Shown here: in pieces, positions 6,239-14,817 of the stretch
How positions within the stretch are numbered: position 1 is the stretch's first letter
Layout of the letters: each line of letters starts with the position of its first letter
NCBI GenBank assembly: GCA_934141575.1
Contig: CAKPCJ010000013.1
Location: 1 to 24,858, forward strand
DNA: 24,858 nucleotides
Origin: an uncultured Bacilli bacterium
Lineage (GTDB): Bacteria > Bacillota_I > Bacilli_A > RF39 > UBA660
Direction of reading: 5' to 3'
Made by a program: the position numbers and the translations under genes
Notes under the pieces: model-generated
Databases searched by the model: none
The model's input: the letters and a program-made list of their open reading frames with translations, nothing else
What the model was told of the DNA's origin: nothing

Positions 6239-7320
6239 ATTTTGCACATTATTGCTATTACTGCTGGTATTATTAGTAAGAAGAACCAGATGAGATGTGG
6301 ATATATAAGTCTTAAGAATGATTGTGCTTGTGTAAGGTTTGTGAATGAATATTCAGATGTTACTAACAATAGTATACTTATTACTATGCTTATTATTTTT
6401 TGTATTGATGTTTTTTTTACATTTGTTAAGTGCTGAATATTTCTATTTACATAGTATAATCCCATTGTTATGGTTATGAAGAATGATAGTATCCAAGTTA
6501 TCGATAGAATTGATTCTATTCTTTCTATTGTACTAAAAATCGAGATTCTTTTTAGTACATCATATTCTGGGTATAGTAGTACACTTACTAAATTTATTCC
6601 AAATATACCTATTACAAATATACATACAGATAGTGTTACTAGGGAGCATAGTATGTACATTATCAGTGATTGTTTATTGAATTTTTTCTTATTTTTTATG
6701 CTGTTTTTAGGTATTATTGTTAGTATAAAAAACGGTAATACATTATACGCTATGAAGCTATAACTTCCAGTTAATATGTCTGGTATTTTTGATTCCATAA
6801 ATGGCAACATATTTGTTAAATCTATTTCTCCAACTAGACATATTATTATGAATAGATATACAATAACATTTATATAAAAAATTAGTAAACTTGTTCTAGC
6901 AATTGTTATTATTCCTTTACATAATATATATATTACTGGAATTAGGAATATAAACATTATTACAAAAGTAGGTGTTTCATTTAAAAATTGTGAATTTGTA
7001 AAATCTGCTAGGTTCCATAATGTTATAGCTGAGAATGAGTATATAAATATACTTAATGCTATGTTTATTACGGATCCTATTTTTTTACCAAAAACTTTTT
7101 CATTTATTTCAATTATACTTAAATCTTTATATGTGTTCATAATATACAAATATATTGCTATTGGTATTAATCCAGCTATTATTCCAATTATTATTGATAT
7201 ATATGAATCTTGTTTTACTATTTCTGAAATATTTGTTAGTGATATTCCAACTGCGCCAGTTCTAAGTATATGGTAAATTATTGATGATGCGCTAAGTGAT
7301 TCTGTTTTATTTTCGCTCAT
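6220..7320 (-). CDS. gerAB: spore germination receptor B subunit (GerAB-type permease)
   Basis: A 366-aa integral membrane protein of the Spore_permease (APC superfamily) family, the B subunit of GerA-type germinant receptors in the inner spore membrane. In characterised receptors this subunit binds the germinant. About ten hydrophobic segments span nearly the whole chain. The N-terminal SASSIIYHILRTGAVGI stretch and the central TFVIMFIFLIPVIYILCKG stretch fit the family, as does the length (about 360-370). The frame could start at 7329, but the Shine-Dalgarno GAGGTG lies 1 nt before that codon and 10 nt before the ATG at 7320, so 7320 is preferred. Either way the start lies within the end of gerC, implying translational coupling. 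It is last in the A-C-B operon. Which germinant it senses cannot be read from sequence. Confidence 0.85.
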   Translation of the reverse strand: MSENKTESLSASSIIYHILRTGAVGISLTNISEIVKQDSYISIIIGIIAGLIPIAIYLYIMNTYKDLSIIEINEKVFGKKIGSVINIALSIFIYSFSAITLWNLADFTNSQFLNETPTFVIMFIFLIPVIYILCKGIITIARTSLLIFYINVIVYLFIIICLVGEIDLTNMLPFMESKIPDILTGSYSFIAYNVLPFFILTIIPKNSIKNKKKFNKQSLIMYILCSLVTLSVCIFVIGIFGINLVSVLLYPEYDVLKRISIFSTIERIESILSITWILSFFITITMGLYYVNRNIQHLTNVKKTSIQKIISIVISILLLVTSEYSFTNLTQAQSFLRLIYPHLIWFFLLIIPAVIAIMCKIKKKAN

Positions 7321-8488
7321 TACTTTCATGCACCTCTTTTACTGTTTTGCTTGCTGCTCCTTTTGTTTTTAAAACTATATTTGTTTTTATATTGAAATCT
7401 AAACTTGGAAATATTTCATCATCCCATTTTTCACTTATTTTTTCCCATTCATTTGAATAATGTTTATAATATTGATTACCAAAACCAAATACATCACTTT
7501 TATGTCCTTGAACTGTTTTTAGTGTTTGGTTTACCATTTTTTTTATTTTTTGTTCTGCTTCTGTTTCTATTTTTTCAATGTTTTTTTGGCTATTTAAATC
7601 TATGTTACAGTTTGCTTCTGAGATATATCCTGAACCTTCTATTTCAATGTTAACATTATAATTTTTACTTATGTCTGTTTTGGTTTTTAATTTGGATAAA
7701 CTAATTACTATATAATTTTCTTCACATGGGATTTGAATATTTAACTTGTTTATATCATCATTTATTATGTTGATACCTAAGCTTTCACTTTGATTTACAT
7801 AATCTACAAGTTTATCATCTTTAAAAATAGCGGTTGTACTTATTTGTGGGTATGCAAGTGGTTCTGATTCTTTGGTATTTTTGTCGCTTTTTCCTTTTTC
7901 TTCGTCTCCTATTACTGTTATACTTGTCATTATCGGATTTTTTCCTTTTTCAAGAAATGCTTTTAGAAAATCACTATAAGGTATGTCTATTGCAGTTCCT
8001 TGTAATTCTGCGGTTGTTTTTAACATTAGTGCTATGTTCTCTGATGGAAATGATTCTAGTGGCGATAATATTTTTAATACTGTTTTTGCATCTTTATCTC
8101 TTGAAAGAAGTATAAAAAATCTGGATGGTGAATTGGGATCTCTTACTAAATAATCTAGTATTTCCATTACACCTTTTTTAGCAACAGCTTCACTTATTAC
8201 TAATACACCCGTATGCTTTAAATATAATTTTTTGGGTATTTTTTCGTCTATTTCTTTTAATGCTTCTGTGATTGTTTTTCCTTTCCCGCTGTATGCTGAA
8301 ACTTGTGCTTCTCCTTCTTTAGAATTTCCTTCTTGCTTTTGGACATTTGAAATTAAGGTTGTTATTTCATATTTATCATCTTTATAGTCAATTGCTATTC
8401 CTGTTGCTATTGCTATTTCATTTAATTCTTTGTAGTTCCAACAACCTGTTAGTAGTAATATAGATATTAATATAAGTATTTTTTTCAT
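7307..8488 (-). CDS. gerAC: spore germination receptor C subunit (Ger(x)C lipoprotein)
   Basis: A 393-aa lipoprotein precursor. The signal peptide ends in the lipobox LLTGC with Cys16, followed directly by WNYKELNEIAIATGIAID, the hallmark opening of Ger(x)C proteins (C-W-x-x-x-E-L-N-E). The remaining sequence has the family's N-terminal domain (KTITEALKEIDEKIPKKLYL and LKHTGVLVISEAVAKKG, about residues 73-107) and a C-terminal domain ending near FGFGNQYYKHYSNEWEK. The C subunit sits on the outer face of the inner spore membrane as part of the A/B/C receptor complex. The start overlaps the gerA stop (ATGA, 8485-8488), and GGTGA lies just upstream. The tail overlaps the start of gerB. Length is normal for the family. 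Confidence 0.88.
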   Translation of the reverse strand: MKKILILISILLLTGCWNYKELNEIAIATGIAIDYKDDKYEITTLISNVQKQEGNSKEGEAQVSAYSGKGKTITEALKEIDEKIPKKLYLKHTGVLVISEAVAKKGVMEILDYLVRDPNSPSRFFILLSRDKDAKTVLKILSPLESFPSENIALMLKTTAELQGTAIDIPYSDFLKAFLEKGKNPIMTSITVIGDEEKGKSDKNTKESEPLAYPQISTTAIFKDDKLVDYVNQSESLGINIINDDINKLNIQIPCEENYIVISLSKLKTKTDISKNYNVNIEIEGSGYISEANCNIDLNSQKNIEKIETEAEQKIKKMVNQTLKTVQGHKSDVFGFGNQYYKHYSNEWEKISEKWDDEIFPSLDFNIKTNIVLKTKGAASKTVKEVHESNERK

Positions 8489-9948
8489 TTTTTCACCAAC
8501 CTTGTTCTGTTTTTGGTTAAATATACTGGCCTTTTTGTCATATCTGTTCTTGGAAGTCTAGCAATTGCGTCTTCTTGTTCTTTTCCATAGAAAGGACTTA
8601 TTGGTACTAAGTAAGGAGTATCGTATGATGTTGTACTTACTAATTTTACTATCAATAATATTGCAGCTACTATAACTCCAAATATTCCAAGTATTGATGC
8701 GATTAAAATAAATGCAAGTCTCCAACACCTTATTGCATTTATGAAATCTATATCAGAGAAAGTAAGTCCACTTATTGATGTAATTGACACTATAATTACT
8801 ACTATTGGTGATATTATTCCGGCATTAACAGCGGCTTCTCCTAGTACAAGTGCTCCAACTACACTTATGGCTGTTCCCATTAAATTTGGTGTTCTTATAT
8901 CTGTTTCTCTTAATATTTCAAATGCGGTTAGTAATAATGTTACTTCTATAAATGTTGGAAATGGTACAGTTTGTCTTTGAACTGATAAAGATATTAATAA
9001 ATTATCTGGAATTAGTTCTTGATTTATTGTAGTAAATGCTATATATACTGCTGGTGTTAGCATTGTTAAAAAGAAGGCCATTAATCTTAGTATTCTTGTA
9101 AATGTTGTATTTATTGGTTTTTGATAATAATCTTCGGGAGAGTGTATAAAATCTAAGAATGTTCCTGGTATTACTAGTGTAAATGGACTATTTTCTACCA
9201 ATATGACAACTTTTCCTTCTAAGAGTGAACCACATACTACATCTGGTCGCTCCGTACTTATGAATTCTGGAAATGCATCTATTTTTCCATCGTTTAAAAA
9301 GTCTCTTATATAACCACTATCTAGTATTCCATCTATATCTATTTTTTGTATTTTTTGTATTATTTTATTAACTTCTTCTTTTTTTGCAATGTCATCTATA
9401 TATGTGATGCTTACTTTGGTTTTGGTTCTTCTTCCTACTACTACATCTTTTATCCAAAGGTTGGGATCTTTTATTCTTTTCCTTATTAGGCCTATGTTAA
9501 CCATATGATTTTCTGTGAAACTATCTTTTGGGCCTCTTACTATAGCTTCTGTTGTTGATTCTGTAATTCCTCTGTCTAATTTTGTTTTGGTTTCTACTAC
9601 AATTGCCTTTTTGTTTCCTTCTACAAATATACATGTGAAACCCGATGCCATATGGAAAAAAACTTCTTCATATGTTTCTACTATTTTAACTTTACTATTT
9701 AATAGGTCATTTTCTATTATTTCAAATATATTTTTTATACTAAGCATTTTTTGGCTTTTGATGTTTTGTGTTAGCGTTCTTACTAAAAAGTCACTTATTT
9801 TATCATCACTACTTACACTTTCTAAAAATATATACGCTATTTCTGATTTACCAATTTTTAGTTTTCTATCTGTTATATCTGAGCTGTTTCCATTCATATC
9901 TTTTATAGTACTTAGTATCGTATTTATGTCATTGTCTAAATATTTCAT
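8485..9948 (-). CDS. gerAA: spore germination receptor A subunit (GerA family)
   Basis: A 487-aa GerA-family protein, first gene of a germinant receptor operon. Residues 1 to about 235 form the soluble N-terminal region, with EAIVRGPKDSFTE near 134-146, a strongly conserved family block. The LVENSPFTLVIPGTF block (about 250-264) leads into the membrane core (about 280-450), which carries FEILRETDIRTP and GALVLGEAAVNAGIISP, again typical of the family. In characterised receptors A subunits assemble into a pentameric membrane channel that releases ions on germinant binding. The Shine-Dalgarno GAGGGA lies 7-8 nt before the ATG. In related bacteria such operons are made in the forespore under sigma-G; I could not locate a convincing sigma-G promoter in the 138 bp upstream. 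The order A-C-B differs from B. subtilis gerA (A-B-C). The operon runs against its neighbours. Confidence 0.92.
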   Translation of the reverse strand: MKYLDNDINTILSTIKDMNGNSSDITDRKLKIGKSEIAYIFLESVSSDDKISDFLVRTLTQNIKSQKMLSIKNIFEIIENDLLNSKVKIVETYEEVFFHMASGFTCIFVEGNKKAIVVETKTKLDRGITESTTEAIVRGPKDSFTENHMVNIGLIRKRIKDPNLWIKDVVVGRRTKTKVSITYIDDIAKKEEVNKIIQKIQKIDIDGILDSGYIRDFLNDGKIDAFPEFISTERPDVVCGSLLEGKVVILVENSPFTLVIPGTFLDFIHSPEDYYQKPINTTFTRILRLMAFFLTMLTPAVYIAFTTINQELIPDNLLISLSVQRQTVPFPTFIEVTLLLTAFEILRETDIRTPNLMGTAISVVGALVLGEAAVNAGIISPIVVIIVSITSISGLTFSDIDFINAIRCWRLAFILIASILGIFGVIVAAILLIVKLVSTTSYDTPYLVPISPFYGKEQEDAIARLPRTDMTKRPVYLTKNRTRLVKK

Positions 9949-9957
9949 AATTATCCC

Positions 9958-9980
9958 TCAAATTTATTATTTCAATTTGA
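9958..9980 (-). repeat. inverted repeat abutting the gerA ribosome binding site
   Basis: TCAAATT (9958-9964) and AATTTGA (9974-9980) form 7-bp arms around a 9-nt loop. In the gerA messenger the 3' arm ends in GA, the first two bases of the GAGGGA Shine-Dalgarno. The stem is AT-rich, so it may only mildly affect translation. Confidence 0.4.
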
Positions 9981-10057
9981 GTAAAATTTATACTATTTGT
10001 TTATTTACGTTTTTGTTGTAAATTGTAGGTTTATTTTTAAAAAAATATTTTTTGATG

Positions 10058-10066
10058 TGATATACT
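10058..10066 (+). promoter_or_regulatory. extended -10 promoter of divIC
   Basis: TGATATACT fits TGnTATAnT. The start site is predicted near 10073, with AGGTGA at 10075-10080 and the ATG at 10087, so the leader is about 14 nt. No -35 match is seen 17 bp upstream. Confidence 0.6.
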
Positions 10067-10086
10067 ATTGTTATAGGTGAAATGAT

Positions 10087-10374
10087 ATGAAAAAGGCTAA
10101 GAAGTTTAGAGGAAAATTGTTTTTTTTATTAATAGTTTTTGCTGCACTTTCTACGGTGCTTTTTTGTAGTTTGAGAACTTCGTATAAACAAATTAAAGAG
10201 AAAATTGATGAAAAAGAAGAACTATCAATGCAGTATCAAGTTTTGCTTGATGAACAAGATACTCTTGAAAAAGAAGTTGTTCGTTTGCAAGATCCTGAAT
10301 ATATAGCAAGATATGTTAGAGAAAAATATATGTATTCAAAAGAGGGAGAATTTATTTTAAGGATTGAGGAGTAA
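10087..10374 (+). CDS. divIC: septum formation initiator, DivIC/FtsB family
   Basis: A 95-aa bitopic membrane protein. A basic N-terminus (KKAKKFRGK) is followed by one transmembrane segment (about residues 11-28), a coiled coil (about 33-66; EKIDEKEELSMQYQVLLDEQ and onward) and a short globular end. The end reads RLQDPEYIARYVREKYMYSK and then EGEFIL, the family's L-x-D-x-x-Y-I-x-x-x-A/V-R-E-K-x-x-x-x-x-x-G-E pattern. DivIC/FtsB proteins form a complex with FtsL and DivIB/FtsQ and help activate septal wall synthesis. The position just before tilS and ftsH matches the order in B. subtilis, though yabR, spoIIE and hprT are missing here. It has its own extended -10 promoter and a terminator after the stop codon. 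Confidence 0.82.
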   Translation: MKKAKKFRGKLFFLLIVFAALSTVLFCSLRTSYKQIKEKIDEKEELSMQYQVLLDEQDTLEKEVVRLQDPEYIARYVREKYMYSKEGEFILRIEE

Positions 10375-10398
10375 TGCATTTTATTGCATTTCTTTTTT
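10373..10398 (+). terminator. Rho-independent terminator after divIC
   Basis: AATGCA (10373-10378) pairs with TGCATT (10385-10390) around TTTTAT, followed by TCTTTTTTTC. The stem overlaps the last two bases of the stop codon, and tilS has its own promoter just after. Confidence 0.7.
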
Positions 10399-10418
10399 TC
10401 TTGTAAATAATATTTTTT

Positions 10419-10427
10419 TGGTATAAA
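10419..10427 (+). promoter_or_regulatory. extended -10 promoter of tilS
   Basis: TGGTATAAA fits the extended -10 pattern. The start site is predicted near 10434, leaving a leader of about 12 nt with AGGTGA (10435-10440) 5 nt before the ATG at 10446. Confidence 0.55.
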
Positions 10428-10445
10428 ATTAAATAGGTGATGAAT

Positions 10446-11771
10446 ATGAATAAAGCGTATGATTTTTTAGTTAATGAACTTGGAATTGCTTATAATGATA
10501 TTGTTGTTATTGCAGTTTCTGGTGGACCTGATTCTATGTCACTTTTGCATTATATGAATACATTGAAAAAAGAGTTTAATCTTACTATTGTGTGTGCTCA
10601 TGTCAACCACAATGTCAGAAAAGAAAGTTATGATGAGAAGATTGCTCTTGAAAAGTACTGTGATCTTAATGGAATAGTTTTTGAGTCTATGATTATTGAA
10701 GAGTATGGTGAAGATAATTTTCATAATGAGGCAAGAAGTAAAAGATATAGATATTTTGAAGATGTTGTTAAACGTTATAAAGCAAAATATTTGTTTACTG
10801 CTCATCATGGTGATGATTTGGTTGAAACTATATTAATGAGAATAGCAAGAGGTTCTACGTTACATGGGTATGCCGGTTTTTCTAAAGTAGTTGATATGGG
10901 TGAATATAAAATTGTTAGACCTTTCATAGATTATACTAAGGCTGAACTTTTAGAATATTGTAATAAAAATTCTCTAAAATTTGCTTTAGATGCATCTAAT
11001 GAAAAAGATGTTTATACAAGAAATAGATACAGAAAATATGTTTTGCCTTTTTTGAAAAGTGAGGATCCACATATACATGAAAAGTTTTTGAAATTTAGTA
11101 AAACTTTGTTTATGTATGATGAATATATAAACAGAGAGTTAGATAGAGTTATTAATAAGGTGTATACTCAAGGAACAATAAATATTGATGCATTTTTAAA
11201 ACTAGATGTTGTTATTCAAAATAAACTTATTAATTATGTATTAGAGGGTATATATCAGGATGATTTAATGCTTATAACAGATGTTCATACTGATTTGATT
11301 ATTAATTTGATGAAGTCATCTAAACCAAATTCATATATATATTTACCAAATAATGTTAAAGCAATAAGAAATTATGAAGTTTTATCTTTTGTTGTTGAGG
11401 ATGAGTTGCCAAATTCTTATGATGTTGAAATATCAGATCATGTTAATTTGCCTAATGGTATGAATATAGCGGTTGTTGAAGATTCTGATGATAGTAGTAA
11501 TTATGTTTGTAGGCTAAATTCTTCTGATGTTAGCTTTCCACTTCATGTTAGAACTCGTCTTAATGGTGATAAAATGGAAGTTAAGGGTATGATGGGCAGG
11601 AAGAAAATAAACGATATATTTATTGATGATAAGATTCCAGCTCATGAACGTGATATGTGGCCTGTTGTTGTTGATTCACTTGGTAAAATAGTTTGGCTTC
11701 CAGGGCTTAAAAAATCTAAAAATGATAGGCTAAAAAATGAAAAGTATGATATAATACTTAAGTACTATTAA
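10446..11771 (+). CDS. tilS: tRNA(Ile)-lysidine synthetase
   Basis: A 441-aa enzyme that attaches lysine to C34 of the CAU-anticodon tRNA-Ile using ATP, so that this tRNA reads AUA. That codon is frequent in an AT-rich genome, so the gene should be essential. The PP-loop SGGPDS (residues 25-30) lies in VIAVSGGPDSMSLLHY, followed by HVNHNVR and the conserved FTAHHGDDLVET region. The C-terminal TilS domain carries HVRTRLNGDKM, GRKKINDIFIDDKIP and RDMWPVVVD, so the chain is complete. The frame opens earlier at a GTG (10437) and an ATG (10440), but these overlap the AGGTGA Shine-Dalgarno; 10446 is the best start. It is followed by ftsH after 17 nt, probably in one transcript. Confidence 0.93.
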   Translation: MNKAYDFLVNELGIAYNDIVVIAVSGGPDSMSLLHYMNTLKKEFNLTIVCAHVNHNVRKESYDEKIALEKYCDLNGIVFESMIIEEYGEDNFHNEARSKRYRYFEDVVKRYKAKYLFTAHHGDDLVETILMRIARGSTLHGYAGFSKVVDMGEYKIVRPFIDYTKAELLEYCNKNSLKFALDASNEKDVYTRNRYRKYVLPFLKSEDPHIHEKFLKFSKTLFMYDEYINRELDRVINKVYTQGTINIDAFLKLDVVIQNKLINYVLEGIYQDDLMLITDVHTDLIINLMKSSKPNSYIYLPNNVKAIRNYEVLSFVVEDELPNSYDVEISDHVNLPNGMNIAVVEDSDDSSNYVCRLNSSDVSFPLHVRTRLNGDKMEVKGMMGRKKINDIFIDDKIPAHERDMWPVVVDSLGKIVWLPGLKKSKNDRLKNEKYDIILKYY

Positions 11772-11788
11772 TTGAAAAGGAGGAATTT

Positions 11789-13747
11789 ATGAACAAAACG
11801 AATGTTAAAAGAGGGATATTACCATATATATTTTTGTTCATTTTTATATTAAGTATAGTTTATGTAGTTAATGTATTTAACAGTAAAACTAATGTTTTAA
11901 CAGAAAATGAGTTTTTTACAAATTTATCAGAAAATAAAATAACTGAGATGAGTATTACTCCTAGATCTAATGCTTCTGTTTTAGAGGTTGAAGGTAAATT
12001 GGAGGGATATTCAGAAAATGAAAGATTTTTTATTAGATTATTGAAATCTGATGAAGTTATTAAGAAGATAGAGGAAACAAAGACAACTGCTAATAGTACA
12101 CTTAGTACTAAGGTTAATTCAGATCCTGATTCTAGTACTCTTCTTAATATAGTGTTTAATTTTTTACCTTTAGTTTTATTAGCATTGTTTACTTTTTATT
12201 TCTTTTCTAAACAAATGGCTGGAAATAATAAGTCAATGGACTTTGGTAGGAGTAAAGCTAAATTAATTGATGATAAGACTAAAACAACATTTGACGATGT
12301 TGCAGGTTTGAGTGAAGAAAAGGAAGAAGTTAAGGAATTAATTGATTTCTTAAAAAATCCTAAGAAATTTCAAAGATTAGGTGCTAGAATTCCTAAGGGT
12401 GTGTTGTTAGTAGGACCTCCAGGAACAGGTAAAACATTATTGGCTAAAGCAGTTGCTGGTGAAGCAAATGTACCATTCTACTATATAAGTGGTTCTGATT
12501 TCGTTGAACTATTTGTTGGTGTTGGTGCTTCCCGTGTTAGAGATATGTTTAAACAAGCTAAATTGAATGCTCCATGTTTAATATTTATTGATGAAATAGA
12601 TGCAGTTGGACGTCAAAGAGGTGCAGGTTTAGGTGGAGGACATGATGAAAGAGAACAAACTTTAAACCAATTACTTACTGAAATGGATGGATTCGGCGCT
12701 AATGAAGGTATTATTATAATAGCTGCAACTAATAGACCTGATGTTCTTGATCCTGCTTTATTAAGACCAGGAAGATTTGATAGACAAGTAACAGTTAATT
12801 TACCTGATGTTAAGGGACGTGAAGAGATTTTAGCTGTTCATTCTAGAAATAAAAAATTTGCTAAAGGAATAACAATGAGCTATTTAGCAAAACGTACTCC
12901 AGGTTTTAGTGGAGCTGATCTTGAAAACTTACTTAATGAAGCTGCTTTGTTAGCAGTTAGAAGAGATAAGGAATCTATTACGATGGCAGAACTTGATGAG
13001 GCAACAGATAGAGTTTTGATGGGACCTGCTAAAGTTTCTAAAAAATATACTGAGGAAGAAAAGAAAGTTGTTGCTTATCACGAGGCTGGACACGTTGTTT
13101 TAGGTTTAAAACTTGATGCCGCTAATATAGTACATAAAGTAACAATTATTCCTAGAAGTGATGCTGGTGGATACGCTATGATGATTCCTAAGGAAGAAAA
13201 ATTTACTTCTACTAAGAAAGAGCTTCTAGAAAGAATTACTGGTTTACTAGGTGGTCGTGTAGCTGAAGAACTTACATTTAATGAAATAACAACAGGTGCA
13301 CATAATGACTTTGAAAAATCTACTAAAATAGCACGTGCTATGGTTACAGAGTACGGTATGAGTAATTTGGGTCCTATGCAATTAGAACATCAAGAAGCTG
13401 GTGTTTTCTTGGGAAGAGATTACAATAAAACTAGAAATTTTTCAGATCATGTTGCACATGAAATTGATTGTGAAATTCGTAGAATAATAAATGAATGTTA
13501 CGCCGATGCTAAAAGAATTATTAGTGAAAATAAAGATTTACTTAAGCTTATAGCTGAAGCATTAATGGAATATGAAACTCTTACTCAAGAACAAATTGAA
13601 TACTTGGTAGAGCATGGTAAAATGCCTGAAGAAGTTTCTTTGGAAACTTATACTTTAGCTGAATTAAAAGAGATGGCTAAGGAAAAAGGTATTGAAGGTT
13701 ATTCTAAAATGAAGAAAGATCAATTGATAGATGAATTGAAAAAATAG
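11789..13747 (+). CDS. ftsH: ATP-dependent zinc metalloprotease FtsH with C-terminal Rho_N/SAP-like module
   Basis: A 652-aa membrane AAA+ protease that degrades misfolded membrane proteins and some regulators. Two transmembrane segments (about 10-30 and 118-140) flank an extracytoplasmic domain. The AAA module has Walker A GPPGTGKT (209-216), Walker B LIFIDEID (264-271) and the second region of homology NRPDVLDPALLRPGRFDR (315-332). The protease zinc site is HEAGH (431-435), with D507 as the probable third ligand. The start has AAAGGAGG about 8 nt upstream. After the normal end of the protease (near 610) the chain continues with TLAELKEMAKEKGIEGYSK and a Lys-rich helix (622-652). This resembles the Rho_N/SAP-type helical module found in nucleic-acid-binding proteins. 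That tail is not part of the standard FtsH architecture as I know it. The protease domain itself looks fully intact. Confidence 0.95.
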   Translation: MNKTNVKRGILPYIFLFIFILSIVYVVNVFNSKTNVLTENEFFTNLSENKITEMSITPRSNASVLEVEGKLEGYSENERFFIRLLKSDEVIKKIEETKTTANSTLSTKVNSDPDSSTLLNIVFNFLPLVLLALFTFYFFSKQMAGNNKSMDFGRSKAKLIDDKTKTTFDDVAGLSEEKEEVKELIDFLKNPKKFQRLGARIPKGVLLVGPPGTGKTLLAKAVAGEANVPFYYISGSDFVELFVGVGASRVRDMFKQAKLNAPCLIFIDEIDAVGRQRGAGLGGGHDEREQTLNQLLTEMDGFGANEGIIIIAATNRPDVLDPALLRPGRFDRQVTVNLPDVKGREEILAVHSRNKKFAKGITMSYLAKRTPGFSGADLENLLNEAALLAVRRDKESITMAELDEATDRVLMGPAKVSKKYTEEEKKVVAYHEAGHVVLGLKLDAANIVHKVTIIPRSDAGGYAMMIPKEEKFTSTKKELLERITGLLGGRVAEELTFNEITTGAHNDFEKSTKIARAMVTEYGMSNLGPMQLEHQEAGVFLGRDYNKTRNFSDHVAHEIDCEIRRIINECYADAKRIISENKDLLKLIAEALMEYETLTQEQIEYLVEHGKMPEEVSLETYTLAELKEMAKEKGIEGYSKMKKDQLIDELKK

Positions 13748-13754
13748 AATTTTT

Positions 13755-13783
13755 AAGGCTTTAAATTATTTTAAAGCTTTTTT
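13755..13783 (+). terminator. Rho-independent terminator after ftsH
   Basis: AAGGCTTTAAA (13755-13765) pairs with TTTAAAGCTTT (13770-13780), with one G-U pair and a TTAT loop, and runs into a T-tract. It begins 8 nt after the stop codon. Confidence 0.8.
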
Positions 13784-13812
13784 AATTTCTTTAATAATTT
13801 TCCTTTTTATAG

Positions 13813-13818
13813 TATAAT
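13813..13818 (+). promoter_or_regulatory. -10 box of dusB
   Basis: A perfect TATAAT with predicted start site near 13825, so the leader would be about 9 nt and consist almost only of the GGTGA ribosome site. No good -35 is visible. Confidence 0.5.
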
Positions 13819-13833
13819 TAGGTTGTGGTGATT

Positions 13834-14817
13834 ATGGAGTTTAAAATTGGTAATGTTAAAATTGATAATAATGTTTGTTTAGCTCCTATGGCTAGTGTTT
13901 GTAATAGTGCGTTTAGGCGTATTATAAAAGAAATGGGTTGTGGGTTAATATATGCAGAGATGGTTAGTGATAAGGCTATATGTTACGATAGCGAAAAAAC
14001 CAAGAATATGCTTTATATGACTGAGATGGAGCGACCTATAGTTCAGCAAATTTTTGGTGCAGATGTTTCATCTTTCGTTGTTGCTGCAAAGAAAGTGTAC
14101 GAAATAATGAAACCAGATATTATTGATATAAATATGGGATGCCCTGTTCCTAAAATAGCTGTTAGACAACAGGCTGGTTCTGCACTTTTGAAGAATCCGG
14201 AAAAAATTTATGATATTGTTTCAGCTGTTGTAAGCAGTGTTCCTTGTCCTATAACTGTTAAAATTAGAAGCGGTTGGGATGAAAAAAGCATAAATGCTGT
14301 TGAAGTTGCTAAAATATGTGAAAAAGCTGGGGCTAGTGCTATTTGTGTTCATGGAAGGACTCGTAAACAGGGATATAGTGGTAAGGCTGATTTGTCTATA
14401 ATAAAGTTGGTTAAAGAAGCCGTTAAAATTCCAGTTATTGGTAATGGTGATATTCGTACAGTTGAAGATGCTATTAATATGTTAAATGTAACTGGCTGTG
14501 ATGCAATTATGATTGGTAGAGGTGTCCTTGGTAATCCATTTTTAATTAAACAAATTTTACAATATATGGATACTGGTACATATTCTGAAGTTTCAAATAT
14601 TGAAAAAATAGATACTGCTATTAAACATTTAAACTATTTGCTTGAAACAAATACTGAGAAATTTTCGGTACTTGAAATGCGTAAGAATATTGGTTGGTAT
14701 TTGAAGGGAATGCCTCATTCTTCTTATGTTAAAGAACAGATTTTTAAAACTTTATCTAGTAAAGAGGTCATTAATTTATTATTAGAATATAGAAAGGAGC
14801 TAGAAAATGAATCCTAG
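13834..14817 (+). CDS. dusB: tRNA-dihydrouridine synthase (DusB family)
   Basis: A 327-aa flavoenzyme that reduces specific uridines of tRNA to dihydrouridine using FMN and NAD(P)H. The N-terminus FKIGNVKIDNNVCLAPMA is the family's FMN-barrel start. NMGCPVPKI holds the catalytic Cys103, and CVHGRTRKQGYSG plus IPVIGNGDI and GRGVLGNPFL are the phosphate- and tRNA-binding blocks. The open frame starts upstream at two GTG codons (13825, 13828), but these overlap the GGTGA Shine-Dalgarno and the predicted transcript start; the ATG at 13834 gives the usual family N-terminus. The end overlaps the next gene by 11 nt. dusB next to lysS is a common Firmicutes arrangement. Confidence 0.9.
   Translation: MEFKIGNVKIDNNVCLAPMASVCNSAFRRIIKEMGCGLIYAEMVSDKAICYDSEKTKNMLYMTEMERPIVQQIFGADVSSFVVAAKKVYEIMKPDIIDINMGCPVPKIAVRQQAGSALLKNPEKIYDIVSAVVSSVPCPITVKIRSGWDEKSINAVEVAKICEKAGASAICVHGRTRKQGYSGKADLSIIKLVKEAVKIPVIGNGDIRTVEDAINMLNVTGCDAIMIGRGVLGNPFLIKQILQYMDTGTYSEVSNIEKIDTAIKHLNYLLETNTEKFSVLEMRKNIGWYLKGMPHSSYVKEQIFKTLSSKEVINLLLEYRKELENES

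Noticed and set aside
6242..7276. Plus-strand open frames opposite gerB
   Set aside because: gerB has the family signature, coupled start and terminator; the opposite frames have no start signals.
9515..10021. 168-codon plus-strand frame opposite the start of gerA
   Set aside because: It overlaps the conserved GerA N-terminal domain and gerA's start region, and has no ribosome site or recognisable motif.
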